Part shown: piece by piece, positions 49,568 to 57,911 of the stretch
How the letters are laid out: every line of letters starts with the position of its first letter
Numbering within the stretch: the first letter of the stretch is position 1
NCBI RefSeq assembly: GCF_014697355.1
Contig: NZ_JACJRQ010000026.1
Location: 46,553-110,552, forward strand
Direction of reading: 5' to 3'
Origin: Nostoc calcicola FACHB-3891
GTDB lineage: Bacteria; Cyanobacteriota; Cyanobacteriia; Cyanobacteriales; Nostocaceae
Length of the DNA: 64,000 nt
Notes under the pieces: model-generated
What the model saw: the letters and a program-made list of their open reading frames with translations, nothing else
What the model was told of the DNA's origin: nothing
Databases searched by the model: none
Position numbers and translations under genes: made by a program

Positions 49568-50341
49568 TCAGGCTGATTTAAAAAATTGGATAATTTCGCG
49601 GACACGATCGAGAAATTGACCATCAGTTGAAAGTTGGGCGATCGCATTTCTGGCTTCTCTCCCTAAACGCTCATGTTCTGTATGATTTGTAGCGCGTAAT
49701 TCTTCTAAATTAGCAGCTATTCGCGCTAAATCTCTGCGAGTTTCTTCCGCAAAACGTTGTTGAGTTGCTGGCAATGAATAGGGTTGTTCTAAGTTCAGTT
49801 GATCTTCTAAAGATTGCACTTTTTGTTCTAAATTGGAAAAGCGATCGCGTAGTTCAACAATATCTTCACGGGGATACTTCCATTCTTGGCGAATCATCGC
49901 TAACCGTGCATATAAATACTCATAAGCCCGAATCGCTGGACGCAGAATTGTTAATAACAAAGCTGCACCAGAACTTACATATCCGACTGTACTAATACCA
50001 GTAACCGCAAGAGTATAAAGACCAACAGTTGAGAGTAAGTGTAAAGCAATGGCAACCCAGAGCGATCGCTTTGCCAAAACTGTGACATACTTCACTTGTT
50101 TGTCATCAACTGGAATTCCTTTCTCAGTTGATTGTGCTGCTTCTGCTAAAACTTCTTTAGCTTGAAAATGCACGTTCCACGGTACCGTAACAATTACCAA
50201 CAACCACCAAAAACTGGCACCACCAATTACCCAGTCAAGAAAATTACCAGCAGGTATGTGCAACCATTGCAGTAAACCAAAAGCTGCTAGCACCACAACC
50301 ACAATACTCGCAATGGAACTGATAAAAAAGTTAATATACAT
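49568..50341 (-). CDS. Membrane protein with C-terminal coiled coil
   Basis: A 257-residue protein, family not recognised. About four membrane helices lie in the first 140 residues (ASIVVVVLAAFGLLQWL at 11-27, FWWLLVIVTVP, LWVAIALHLLSTVGLYTLAV, AALLLTILRPA). The cytoplasmic C-terminal half (about 155-250) is charged with heptad character (IVELRDRFSNLEQKVQSLED, then RRDLARIAANLEELRATNHT). It stands alone between repeat-rich stretches. Confidence 0.8.
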   Translation of the reverse strand: MYINFFISSIASIVVVVLAAFGLLQWLHIPAGNFLDWVIGGASFWWLLVIVTVPWNVHFQAKEVLAEAAQSTEKGIPVDDKQVKYVTVLAKRSLWVAIALHLLSTVGLYTLAVTGISTVGYVSSGAALLLTILRPAIRAYEYLYARLAMIRQEWKYPREDIVELRDRFSNLEQKVQSLEDQLNLEQPYSLPATQQRFAEETRRDLARIAANLEELRATNHTEHERLGREARNAIAQLSTDGQFLDRVREIIQFFKSA

Positions 50342-51276
50342 TTTGCATTGTCTCCGATGAAACCATCACTTCCATCGTGACTTTACCCTAGCATTTATAC
50401 GGTAATGCTTGTGATGGTTTTTATAGCAGCACATATTCCACTGTGCAGAATTCAAACTTTAAAAATTTTTCTATTCACAATGCTTGTGATACTTTTTTTT
50501 GTAGCACATATCTGACTGTACCAAACTGCATTAGCTTTATTTTTTATAGGACTTACGCACACTTTACGAATTTTCGGCGTTCTTCTCTACAAGACGCTAC
50601 ACGTTGGCGCAGCCTCTCGCAGAGAAGGCGGTTCGATAAATTAAGCTTTTTCGTGCTTTCTGCGTAAGTCCTGTTTAATTTACTTACTTAATCCATAATT
50701 ATACAATTAAGTTCGGTAGCAGCTTACTCACACCCAAATATTAAGATTCTATGAACTTATTGTTGTTTGAGTAAAAATACTCCCAGCTTTTATTGATAAG
50801 ATTTAGTTATAATTTTTAGCAAAATTTAATACCACATAATTATTCTTAACACAAGAATAAAATGGGTCTTTGTCAACATAAAAGCGAAATTTCATAAAAT
50901 ATCAAACTTTTAATAAAAAAACAAAATATAATTTAAAACTTTAAATAAATTTAAATTATATTATTTTGGGTATTGTATTAGATTTTCCAAAAATTTTAAA
51001 TTTTAAGTTTTGGTAAAGATGTTTACCTAGCCTAGTAAAAAGTGGTACATAACTAGTTGATCGGCAAAATAAAACACTTATCATACTGCTTTTGTAATAA
51101 CAGCATTAAAATCTAAGGTTTATTTAAAGTAAATCTGATTCTAGCGCTACTAATACGGAAGAATAAATTCAAACAAATAAATACCAGAGAAATTTTATTT
51201 AGCTTTCACTTGTGAATGTTCATACTGTGTCTGAAATGATCTTTTCGCGCTCTTACACAAAATTGGATTAGAAATT
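50342..51276. other. Long gene-free AT-rich stretch
   Basis: About 930 bases without supported gene. It holds a MITE-like element (50548-50672) and, from 50680 on, very AT-rich DNA with A and T runs, probably the promoter of the UbiA-family gene. No RNA gene recognised. Confidence 0.6.
50548..50672. mobile_element. MITE-like element, TIR AGGACTTACGCA (copy 3)
   Basis: AGGACTTACGCA at 50548-50559 and its perfect inverse TGCGTAAGTCCT at 50661-50672. The interior (GGCGTTCTTCTCTACAAGAC ... CAGAGAAGGCGGTTCGATAA) resembles, inverted, the interior of the 49230 copy (TTATCGAACCGCCTTCTCTA). No ORF. Confidence 0.82.
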
Positions 51277-52257
51277 ATGGTTCGTCCACAATCTCCAGAG
51301 AAGCAAGAACTTGCAAAAAGAGGAATTAAGAGTACAAGATTACCTTACTTAGCTGCTTTAAGACCTCGCCAGTGGACTAAGAACTTAGTTATTTTTGCCG
51401 CTCCTTTGTTTGCTTTTAATCTGACTTTGCAATCAATTCTTGGGTGTTTACTGGCGTTTGCTTTGTTCTGCTGCGCTTCTAGTGGATTTTATTTAATCAA
51501 TGACATTGCAGATGTCGAATCCGATCGCCAACATCCTGTTAAATGTAAACGCCCGATCGCCGCAGGATTAGTTAGTATCCCGGCTGCGATCTCCATGTCA
51601 GTGGTGCTGCTGTTGACAGCAGCAATCGTGGGTTGGCTGCGATCGCCTGGATTGGGAATGACTCTCATCGGTTATATGTGCTTGCAACTTGCTTATAACT
51701 TGAAGCTAAAGCGCACCCCGATTTTGGATATTGTGGCGATCGCCACAGGATTTGTACTAAGAGCCTATGCTGGTGCTGCTGCTACAGGTATGTTTTTATC
51801 AGCTTGGTTTTTACTCTGCACCGCTATGCTGGCGCTGTTTTTAGCAATAGAGAAGCGTAAAGCCGAACTGAGGTTATCTGAAATCAAGGGTGGAAAAACT
51901 CGCGCTGTTCTTAAACGCTACTCTCTACCTCTGCTGAGCCGAATGGAGAGTACAGTCACCACAGGTGCATTTATGAGCTATACCCTTTGGAGTGCTGGCC
52001 CAATACTAAGCGGAGCAACAACACCCTGGATGATGCTGACAGTTCCTTTTGTGTTGTATGGCATTTTCCGTTATCAGATGCTTAGCGATCCAAAAGATAT
52101 TATTGCTGAAACAGGAGATAACTTAGGACAACGACAATATACGGAACGCCCAGAAGAAGTATTGTTGACAGATATACCAATTATGTTAACTGTTATCAGC
52201 TGGACTTTCACGATTTTCATGATACTATTGTTAAAAAATTATGGAATTATCGAATAG
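51277..52257 (+). CDS. UbiA-family decaprenyl-phosphate phosphoribosyltransferase (DPPR synthase-like)
   Basis: A 326-residue membrane prenyl-phosphate transferase with about eight helices. LAALRPRQWTKNLVIFAAPL (26-45), the first Asp motif NDIADVESD (75-83) and KRPIAAG (91-97) are the pattern of decaprenylphosphoryl-5-phosphoribose synthases rather than quinone or chlorophyll UbiA enzymes. The reaction would be polyprenyl phosphate plus phosphoribosyl pyrophosphate. Genes for a GT-C glycosyltransferase, an SMR-type small transporter and a HAD phosphatase follow on the same strand, which fits a lipid-linked pentose pathway. ATG 51277; no strong ribosome site. Confidence 0.88.
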   Translation: MVRPQSPEKQELAKRGIKSTRLPYLAALRPRQWTKNLVIFAAPLFAFNLTLQSILGCLLAFALFCCASSGFYLINDIADVESDRQHPVKCKRPIAAGLVSIPAAISMSVVLLLTAAIVGWLRSPGLGMTLIGYMCLQLAYNLKLKRTPILDIVAIATGFVLRAYAGAAATGMFLSAWFLLCTAMLALFLAIEKRKAELRLSEIKGGKTRAVLKRYSLPLLSRMESTVTTGAFMSYTLWSAGPILSGATTPWMMLTVPFVLYGIFRYQMLSDPKDIIAETGDNLGQRQYTERPEEVLLTDIPIMLTVISWTFTIFMILLLKNYGIIE

Positions 52258-52318
52258 ATTCTTATAATAAACGATCTCAAGAACTTAAATAATATTTATT
52301 GAATGTTATTAAGCTATC

Positions 52319-52549
52319 ATGACTGTTGGCACAAATGTAGTATTAGTAACAAAACCGTTAGCTTGGTTAGGGATTAGCATAGTCGATATTGTTGTCAATT
52401 GGCTGCCTGCTTCTACCTACTCAAGATGCTTCAGTTCTGGAAAAACTTTCAAAAGTCTAGAAATTGTCACTGGAGATTTGGTTAATTTGCAAGATTGCGA
52501 TCGCTTTTATCGGGATGCTGAGGGAGCTATTTCGTTCCATACAATCTGA
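52319..52549 (+). CDS. Small hypothetical protein in lipid-sugar cluster
   Basis: A 76-residue ORF (MTVGTNVVLVTKPLAWLGIS ... SFHTI), family not recognised. Hydrophobic first half, soluble second half. It fills the gap between the UbiA-family gene and the glycosyltransferase gene on the same strand. It could be a remnant; no ribosome site is seen. Confidence 0.35.
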   Translation: MTVGTNVVLVTKPLAWLGISIVDIVVNWLPASTYSRCFSSGKTFKSLEIVTGDLVNLQDCDRFYRDAEGAISFHTI

Positions 52550-52642
52550 ATATTGCAACTTCAACAAAAATTCAACCAGAATCTACCCCAAACTATATTC
52601 AGAAAATCCCCCATAATCTATTTATTAATACTCCATGCAACC

Positions 52643-54142
52643 ATGAACAAAACTACTAATAGATTAATAGCCTCAATTAATTCTTCTTATGTAAATTTGA
52701 AACAAGAAATTTTGATACTTTTTAGTATACTCGTATTATTTTTGTTGGTTAATTTAACTACATACACGAGATTTCCAATTGTATGGTTAGATGAGGGGAT
52801 GTTTACAGATCCAGCTGCAAATTTATATTTGGGTCATGGATTTAAATCTTCCATATGGCATTCCCAAAATATGAATGAATTTTGGGCTGGCTATCCACCG
52901 CTTTACGCGATTCTTCTTTATGGTTGGATGCGTTTATTTGGATTTAGTTTACCAAGCGTTCGCTCATTGAATTATATTTTGATCGTTGCTGCGGTTACCA
53001 TAATTTGGTTAGCCGTAACTAGACTTAGTTTAGTTACTTCAACTATGAGTAGAATTAGTTTAGTCCTGATAATCCTTCTAGGATACGGGGTAAGTTTAAA
53101 TTATCGTAGTGGAAGAGTAGACTGCACAAATATTCTTGTCACGTCACTGGCTTTCCTTGCATATTCTATTGTTTCTGTTCGTTTGCGTTTGATTCTTTTA
53201 GCTTGTATAGGAGTCTTCTTTCCTTTATCAGGCTTACAAACTCTTCCATATACAGTTATTCTTTGTTGTTTATTATTAATTTTTTTAGGAAAATCATTTT
53301 TGAAAGAAGCCGTTTCTTTAGGAATTGGGATAGTCATAGGTATAGCTTGTCTTTACATTTTTTATTCTAGTCATGGAGTTTGGGATGGGTTTGTTGCATC
53401 AGTACGAAGACATAGTGCTTACGGTGTACAAGCCGCTGCTGGAGGATTTGATTCCTTGATGGCAATGCTTCAAGGAGCCTCCTTTACTAGAGACCCGAGT
53501 TTCGTATCGTTATTTATTGCATCTGTATTATTAATTATTTATCAAATCAAAATAGGAAGCTTTAAACTACGCTCACCAATAACTTTTGGGTTAGTAGCAA
53601 GCATATGTACTACCATAGGAGTGTTTGCAGTTGGTAAATTTCCAACTTACTACAGTTGGATGGCGTATATTCCCCTTGCAATAACTACCTTTTCAGCTTT
53701 CTCAAGGATAAAATTAAATTTGAATAATCTCCTACAGAGATTATTTGTTATCTTTATAATAATTACATCCCTTTGTGGTTGGACATTGCAAACAGTACTA
53801 GCAGTATCTACTTGGTCTTATAGAGACCATACAAAAGTTGAAGAGTTTGTAAACAAAAATATCAAAAGTAGTGATTGGGTTTATTTTGATGAGAGTGCAT
53901 ACTACCCACTAAGAAAGAAAGCTGCTGCTATCTTTAATAAAGAGTATTTAAGAATCATGAGTCCTGAAGAAAAAGAGCAAGTTTCCGCTTTAGTGATTAA
54001 TCCTGATGATTTGGATAAAGTTACTAAACAATTAGGCGGAGAATGGATCGGTTCTTCTGATATTCTGAACCCTCACAAAGTAAACGATAGGCTTTTCTCT
54101 GATACATATAAACTTCAAGTTTGGAGAAGAAAGCAAATATAG
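52643..54142 (+). CDS. GT-C (family 39/ArnT-like) membrane glycosyltransferase
   Basis: A 499-residue protein (ATG 52643; the frame stays open upstream to a TTG at 52553 but that part lacks a start context). About eleven membrane helices. The first extracytoplasmic loop has WLDEGMF with Asp50-Glu51, the catalytic-type acidic pair of GT-C enzymes that use lipid-phosphate sugars, followed by AGYPPLYAILLYGWMRLFG. The C-terminal 110 residues (HTKVEEFVNKNIKSSDWVYF) form a soluble domain. It probably transfers the lipid-linked pentose made by the neighbouring enzymes to an outside acceptor (inference from context). Confidence 0.85.
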   Translation: MNKTTNRLIASINSSYVNLKQEILILFSILVLFLLVNLTTYTRFPIVWLDEGMFTDPAANLYLGHGFKSSIWHSQNMNEFWAGYPPLYAILLYGWMRLFGFSLPSVRSLNYILIVAAVTIIWLAVTRLSLVTSTMSRISLVLIILLGYGVSLNYRSGRVDCTNILVTSLAFLAYSIVSVRLRLILLACIGVFFPLSGLQTLPYTVILCCLLLIFLGKSFLKEAVSLGIGIVIGIACLYIFYSSHGVWDGFVASVRRHSAYGVQAAAGGFDSLMAMLQGASFTRDPSFVSLFIASVLLIIYQIKIGSFKLRSPITFGLVASICTTIGVFAVGKFPTYYSWMAYIPLAITTFSAFSRIKLNLNNLLQRLFVIFIIITSLCGWTLQTVLAVSTWSYRDHTKVEEFVNKNIKSSDWVYFDESAYYPLRKKAAAIFNKEYLRIMSPEEKEQVSALVINPDDLDKVTKQLGGEWIGSSDILNPHKVNDRLFSDTYKLQVWRRKQI

Positions 54143-54232
54143 GCTGTTTCAAAAAATCAAATGCCCAGCAAGATTAAAACCTGAAATTTTCAGATTTTGT
54201 CAAGTAGTTTTCCTAATTAGGCTTATATTCAT

Positions 54233-54586
54233 ATGAACTTTACTTTGAGTGCATGGGGTTTAGTCTTCATTGCTGGTATCAATACCTGCATCGCAAATTT
54301 GCTCCTCAAGCGCTCTCGCCTTGAAGCCCCAGACCCCGGTTTATTCTCATTGCTCTTTTCCCCTTGGTTTATTGGTGGGTTAGTATTTTTTGGCATCAAC
54401 GTTATAATATTCGCCAAAGCATTAGATAAATTGCCAGTTTCAGCAGCATATCCTGTCTTATCTGGAATGGGATTTGGTTTGATTGCTGTTGGTAGTAATT
54501 ATTTCTTTGGCGAACGCCTTGCCCTTAACCAATACATTGGATTAGCAGTAATTCTGACTGGAATTATTATCATGTCCCGTCCTTAA
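54233..54586 (+). CDS. SMR/EmrE-family small membrane transporter (ArnE/F-like)
   Basis: A 117-residue protein with four membrane helices (GLVFIAGINTCIANLLLKRS, FIGGLVFFGINVIIFAKALD, AYPVLSGMGFGLIAVGSNYF, YIGLAVILTGIIIMSRP), the layout of small multidrug resistance-type proteins. The central AYPV/SGMGFG block resembles the GxG signature of that family, but the first helix lacks the transport Glu of EmrE. That points to a lipid-sugar flippase like ArnE/ArnF rather than drug export. It sits between the glycosyltransferase and HAD phosphatase genes. Confidence 0.82.
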   Translation: MNFTLSAWGLVFIAGINTCIANLLLKRSRLEAPDPGLFSLLFSPWFIGGLVFFGINVIIFAKALDKLPVSAAYPVLSGMGFGLIAVGSNYFFGERLALNQYIGLAVILTGIIIMSRP

Positions 54587-54633
54587 CGATTTAATCATCA
54601 AAAACTCTGCTACTAGTCACAGAATTTAAAACT

Positions 54634-55254
54634 ATGAATCCTGTCGTCAAATTATCTCAATCATCTGTCGTAGCAGTCTTTGATTTCGATGGCACTTTGA
54701 CTCAACGAGATACGTTACTGCCGTTTCTGAAGATGCTTGTAGGTCGATGGCCTTTTTGGTGGGGATTGGTGGTAATGAGTCCTATACTCACAGCCTATGC
54801 CCTGAAATTGATTCCTAACTGGTGGGCTAAGGAGGCTGTGCTGAGATACTTCTTATCGGGTAAAGAACAAACGAAAGTATACCAAGTTGCACGGCAATTT
54901 GCACTCCAAAAAATACCGACGTTACTCCGCCCTGATGCTTTGCAGCGTCTACAATGGCATCAAGCACAAGGACATCAGCTTGTTTTGGTGAGTGCTTCCC
55001 TAGAAGCCTATTTAATACCTTGGGCAGAAAAGATGGGGTTTGACATGGTAGCAGGAACCCAATTAGAAGTTAAACATCAGCGTTTAACAGGTCGGATTTT
55101 AGGGAAAAACTGCTATGGACAACAAAAAGTTGAGCGACTCAGAGCAGTTTTAGGGGAGTTGAGTCAGTACAGTATCTATGCTTATGGGGATAGCGCAGGA
55201 GACCGAGAACTGTTGGCTGTATCCAATTATCCCTATTACCGAAAATTCTCATAA
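54634..55254 (+). CDS. HAD-IB family phosphatase
   Basis: A 206-residue HAD-superfamily hydrolase. Nucleophile Asp17 in VFDFDGTLT (15-23), motif II LVLVSASLEAY, a Lys in the KNCYGQQKVERL region, and motif IV YGDSAGDREL (about 188-197). The IB layout with a hydrophobic helical cap (WWGLVVMSPILTAYALKLIP) is typical of enzymes acting on lipidic or polyprenyl phosphate substrates. In this cluster it most likely removes the 5-phosphate from polyprenyl-phosphoryl phosphoribose (inference). It starts 47 bases after the SMR gene. Confidence 0.88.
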   Translation: MNPVVKLSQSSVVAVFDFDGTLTQRDTLLPFLKMLVGRWPFWWGLVVMSPILTAYALKLIPNWWAKEAVLRYFLSGKEQTKVYQVARQFALQKIPTLLRPDALQRLQWHQAQGHQLVLVSASLEAYLIPWAEKMGFDMVAGTQLEVKHQRLTGRILGKNCYGQQKVERLRAVLGELSQYSIYAYGDSAGDRELLAVSNYPYYRKFS

Positions 55255-55699
55255 GAATCGGTTGCAACTGTTTTGGGTTTTACTATAGCGGTTATCGTTT
55301 ACGTGAGGTACACCCGTAGGGCACGGCATTGCCGTCCCCCTACACCTCGTGATGTAATGTTGTACCGCATTTGAATAGGAACCGCTATAGTAAGTGTACA
55401 TTTCAAATAAAGTCGTGAAGTTGAAAATTCGTCTCAAATAAAGTCGTGAAGTTGAAAATTCGTCTCAGGATTACTTTCTAAAACTTCACAGCTTTATTAT
55501 TTCCTAGCTCAAACGATAACTAAGCAAAATTGAGATTTTCAGGCTGATGAAACTTTAAGAGTTTATTTTAAAAATACAGTATAAATTGACAAATTTAGGG
55601 CATAAAAATTATCTAGTGGTAGAATTTTAGGTAATTTCTTGCTGCCCAGCAAAATAAATGCAACGCAAATCAACTACTTTGATATTAAAGAGGAGTGAA
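55255..55699. repeat. Gene-free stretch with palindromes and a 31-bp tandem duplication
   Basis: GTAGGGCACGGCATTGCCGT near 55315 continues the GTAGGG palindrome family, within an outer inverted pair (ACTATAGCGGT ... ACCGCTATAGT, 55282-55392). At 55403-55464 a 31-bp unit starting TCAAATAAAGTCGTGAAGTT occurs twice in tandem without mismatch. No gene. Confidence 0.75.
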
Positions 55700-56137
55700 A
55701 TGGGACTTAGCGAAGGACTTTTAGACCCTGCGAAAAAAGCCGTGGTTGTAGAAAATTGCTGTAACTTGATAGATGCACAAGTGGCTTCTAAGTCAGGAAT
55801 AGGCGGCATGGCCATTAAAGCAGCCTTTGCCACCCTTAAAGGAATCAAGCCAGGATATATCACTGATGTTGTCGAATCGTTACTACCGCAGTGTTTAGAT
55901 GCAATCGATTCCATTTGGAGTGAGGGTCTCCAGAAGGGCGATCCCGTTGAGTATCTTGTTGAAAATCGCTCTCGCACAGCTGACGTATTACTCAGCATTA
56001 CTGATGCCATAGTAGAAAAGTCAACACGCCAAATTGTGCGGGGAACTTACAATAAATTACGTGGTTCAGCCAAGCAACACGTAGAAGAAGCAGTGCCAGA
56101 TTTTGCCAAGGTAATCTATAGATACACCAAAAGTTAG
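55700..56137 (+). CDS. DUF6918-type hypothetical protein
   Basis: A 145-residue soluble helical protein. ATG 55700 has AGGAG five bases upstream and gives the expected start MGLSEGLLDPAKKAVVVENC. Other blocks are GIKPGYITDVVESLLPQCLD and the C-terminal YNKLRGSAKQHVEEAVPDFA. The pattern is shared with small actinobacterial and cyanobacterial proteins (DUF6918 in my recollection); function unknown. Monocistronic. Confidence 0.8.
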   Translation: MGLSEGLLDPAKKAVVVENCCNLIDAQVASKSGIGGMAIKAAFATLKGIKPGYITDVVESLLPQCLDAIDSIWSEGLQKGDPVEYLVENRSRTADVLLSITDAIVEKSTRQIVRGTYNKLRGSAKQHVEEAVPDFAKVIYRYTKS

Positions 56138-56239
56138 ATTTGGGAAAAATTTACTGACAACTTGACGATAGATCCCATGAAATTCATCAAGTTATATCCG
56201 TTTATGTAAAATTAGGTTTATTAGCAAAGAAAACTGGTC

Positions 56240-56268
56240 TTTGAGACGCGATGACTCGCGTCTCTACA
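56240..56268. repeat. Dispersed GACGCGAT-CGCGTCTC palindrome
   Basis: GAGACGCGATGACTCGCGTC followed by TCTAC, the same type as 19822, 38350 and 63850. Lies between convergent genes. Confidence 0.7.
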
Positions 56269-56347
56269 TGAATATTTTTAGCCTTGACCCAAACATTTTG
56301 GGATAGGTTCAAATATGTTGCGATTTAAATGCCAATTAGCTTACCAA

Positions 56348-56755
56348 TTATTGAATGAGATAACTACGCCAAATTGGTTGAGTATCTTTACTACCTTTAT
56401 CTGGAAGTAGCAATCGCCAAGTTTTACCTTCTTGCTGAATTTGCAAGTAAATATTAAAGGGTTTTTGTGGTTGTGTTAACCGTCGTTTTGGTAACTTAAC
56501 AATCAAGTCGTAGGTTCCCCGGACGCGGAAAGCTGGTAAATTTTCAATAGTTAGGGGTTGTTCTTGGGTAATTGATAGCCGCTTGATTTCAAATCCTTGA
56601 AAATCTAGATCCAACTGCTGGCTAAGCTTTTGTTGAGTTTGTTCTAGTTCAAATGCGATCGCTTTTTGTACTAACTCGCTAGTCGGTAGCAGTCCAATAC
56701 TGCCACAAGCCGTCAATAGCACCAACAAAATTACTGTCAAAACCAACCGCACCAT
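56348..56755 (-). CDS. Small lipoprotein
   Basis: A 135-residue protein with a classical lipobox (LTVILLVLLTAC, Cys17 as lipid site). The mature domain contains QQKLSQQLDLDFQGFEIKRL and NLPAFRVRGTYDLIVKLPKR, an alpha-plus-beta pattern. Family not recognised; anchored in the membrane facing the periplasm. Diverges from the O-methyltransferase gene with 67 bases between the starts. Confidence 0.82.
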   Translation of the reverse strand: MVRLVLTVILLVLLTACGSIGLLPTSELVQKAIAFELEQTQQKLSQQLDLDFQGFEIKRLSITQEQPLTIENLPAFRVRGTYDLIVKLPKRRLTQPQKPFNIYLQIQQEGKTWRLLLPDKGSKDTQPIWRSYLIQ

Positions 56756-56822
56756 ATTAATCCTGATAAACTACTAATCAGCCATAGCATAACTGTAGAT
56801 TCCCTAAATTTTCTCATCTACC

Positions 56823-57500
56823 ATGCCAAAACAATCTATCGGTCTTGATAACCAACTCTACAATTATCTTTTATCTGTTTCCCTGCGAGAACCAGAAATT
56901 CTTGAAAAGTTGCGCCAAGAAACCGCCAGCCATCCCAGAGGTACAATGCAGATTTCGCCCGAACAAGGGCAGTTTATGAGGCTTTTGGTGCAGTTAATCG
57001 GAGCGAAGAAAACCCTGGAAGTTGGAGTGTTTACGGGCTATAGCTCACTTTCTGTAGCTTTGGCACTTCCTGAAGATGGTAAGATTATTGCGGCTGATGT
57101 GAGTGAAGAATTTACTGCGATCGCCCGACGGTATTGGCAAGAAGCCGGGGTTGCCCATAAAATCGATCTGCACTTGGCACCAGCTTTGGAAACTTTAGAT
57201 CGATTGTTAGCAACTGGCCAAGCCGAGACATTTGATTTTGCCTTTATCGATGCAGATAAAGAAAATTATGATGGATATTATGAGCGATCGCTACAATTAG
57301 TGCGTCCAGGTGGATTAATTGCGATCGATAATGTTTTATGGTCAGGACGAGCTGCTGACCTGCAATTTCAAGATGAAAGTACCCAAGCAATCCGGGCGCT
57401 GAACGAGAAGTTGCACGATGATGAACGAGTGACCCTTTCTCTTGTTCCCATTGCTGATGGACTTACTTTAGCACTGAAGCGACGCAGTACGTTTGAGTAA
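56823..57500 (+). CDS. SAM-dependent O-methyltransferase (caffeoyl-CoA OMT-like)
   Basis: A 225-residue class I methyltransferase. The SAM-binding motif LEVGVFTGYSSLSVA is at about 65-79, then AADVSEEF. The metal-site region FDFAFIDADKENYDGYYERS (about 138-157) and DNVLWSG (about 168-174) are typical of cation-dependent catechol/caffeoyl-CoA-type O-methyltransferases. Cyanobacterial members methylate catechol-type phenolics; the physiological substrate is unknown. ATG 56823. Confidence 0.92.
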   Translation: MPKQSIGLDNQLYNYLLSVSLREPEILEKLRQETASHPRGTMQISPEQGQFMRLLVQLIGAKKTLEVGVFTGYSSLSVALALPEDGKIIAADVSEEFTAIARRYWQEAGVAHKIDLHLAPALETLDRLLATGQAETFDFAFIDADKENYDGYYERSLQLVRPGGLIAIDNVLWSGRAADLQFQDESTQAIRALNEKLHDDERVTLSLVPIADGLTLALKRRSTFE

Positions 57501-57911
57501 AGTTCTAAGGGACTTCCAAGAAATAATACCAATTTGAAAAAAGAATGCGACAGATAGATTGGGTAGGGGCGAACGGCCGTTCGCCCCTACAGATGATTGA
57601 TGCGTTGCAAAGATTGTTTGAATTACCATTTCTCTGTGAAGCTGCATATATTTATCCCCCGGTTAACGCCGTCTCCCCGATGCTTTGGAGGACTACAGGG
57701 GGGTCTTGTTATGTGCATCTTCATACAGGATTGGTATCTCAAATTCTCACGAATGATTTAGGACTGCTATAGCAGAATTGGCACCATTAACCTCATAACT
57801 GCGTCAATCATCTTCAGCTAAATTACTGGATCAGTTTTTCTGGTGTAGCAATTTAAAATTTCTATGGAATGAAATATTAACCAATTAATCGGCATTGAGT
57901 AAGCAGAAGTA
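57501..57911. repeat. Gene-free stretch with GTAGGGGCGAACGG palindrome
   Basis: 57563-57590 is a perfect 28-bp palindrome (GTAGGGGCGAACGG plus complement). The rest is unremarkable flank of the next gene. Frames here are short and cross the palindrome. Confidence 0.75.

Noticed and set aside
57545..57772. 75-codon frame between the methyltransferase and GHL10-pepsin genes
   Set aside because: Starts in a GTAGGGG palindrome; no ribosome site; composition not convincing.
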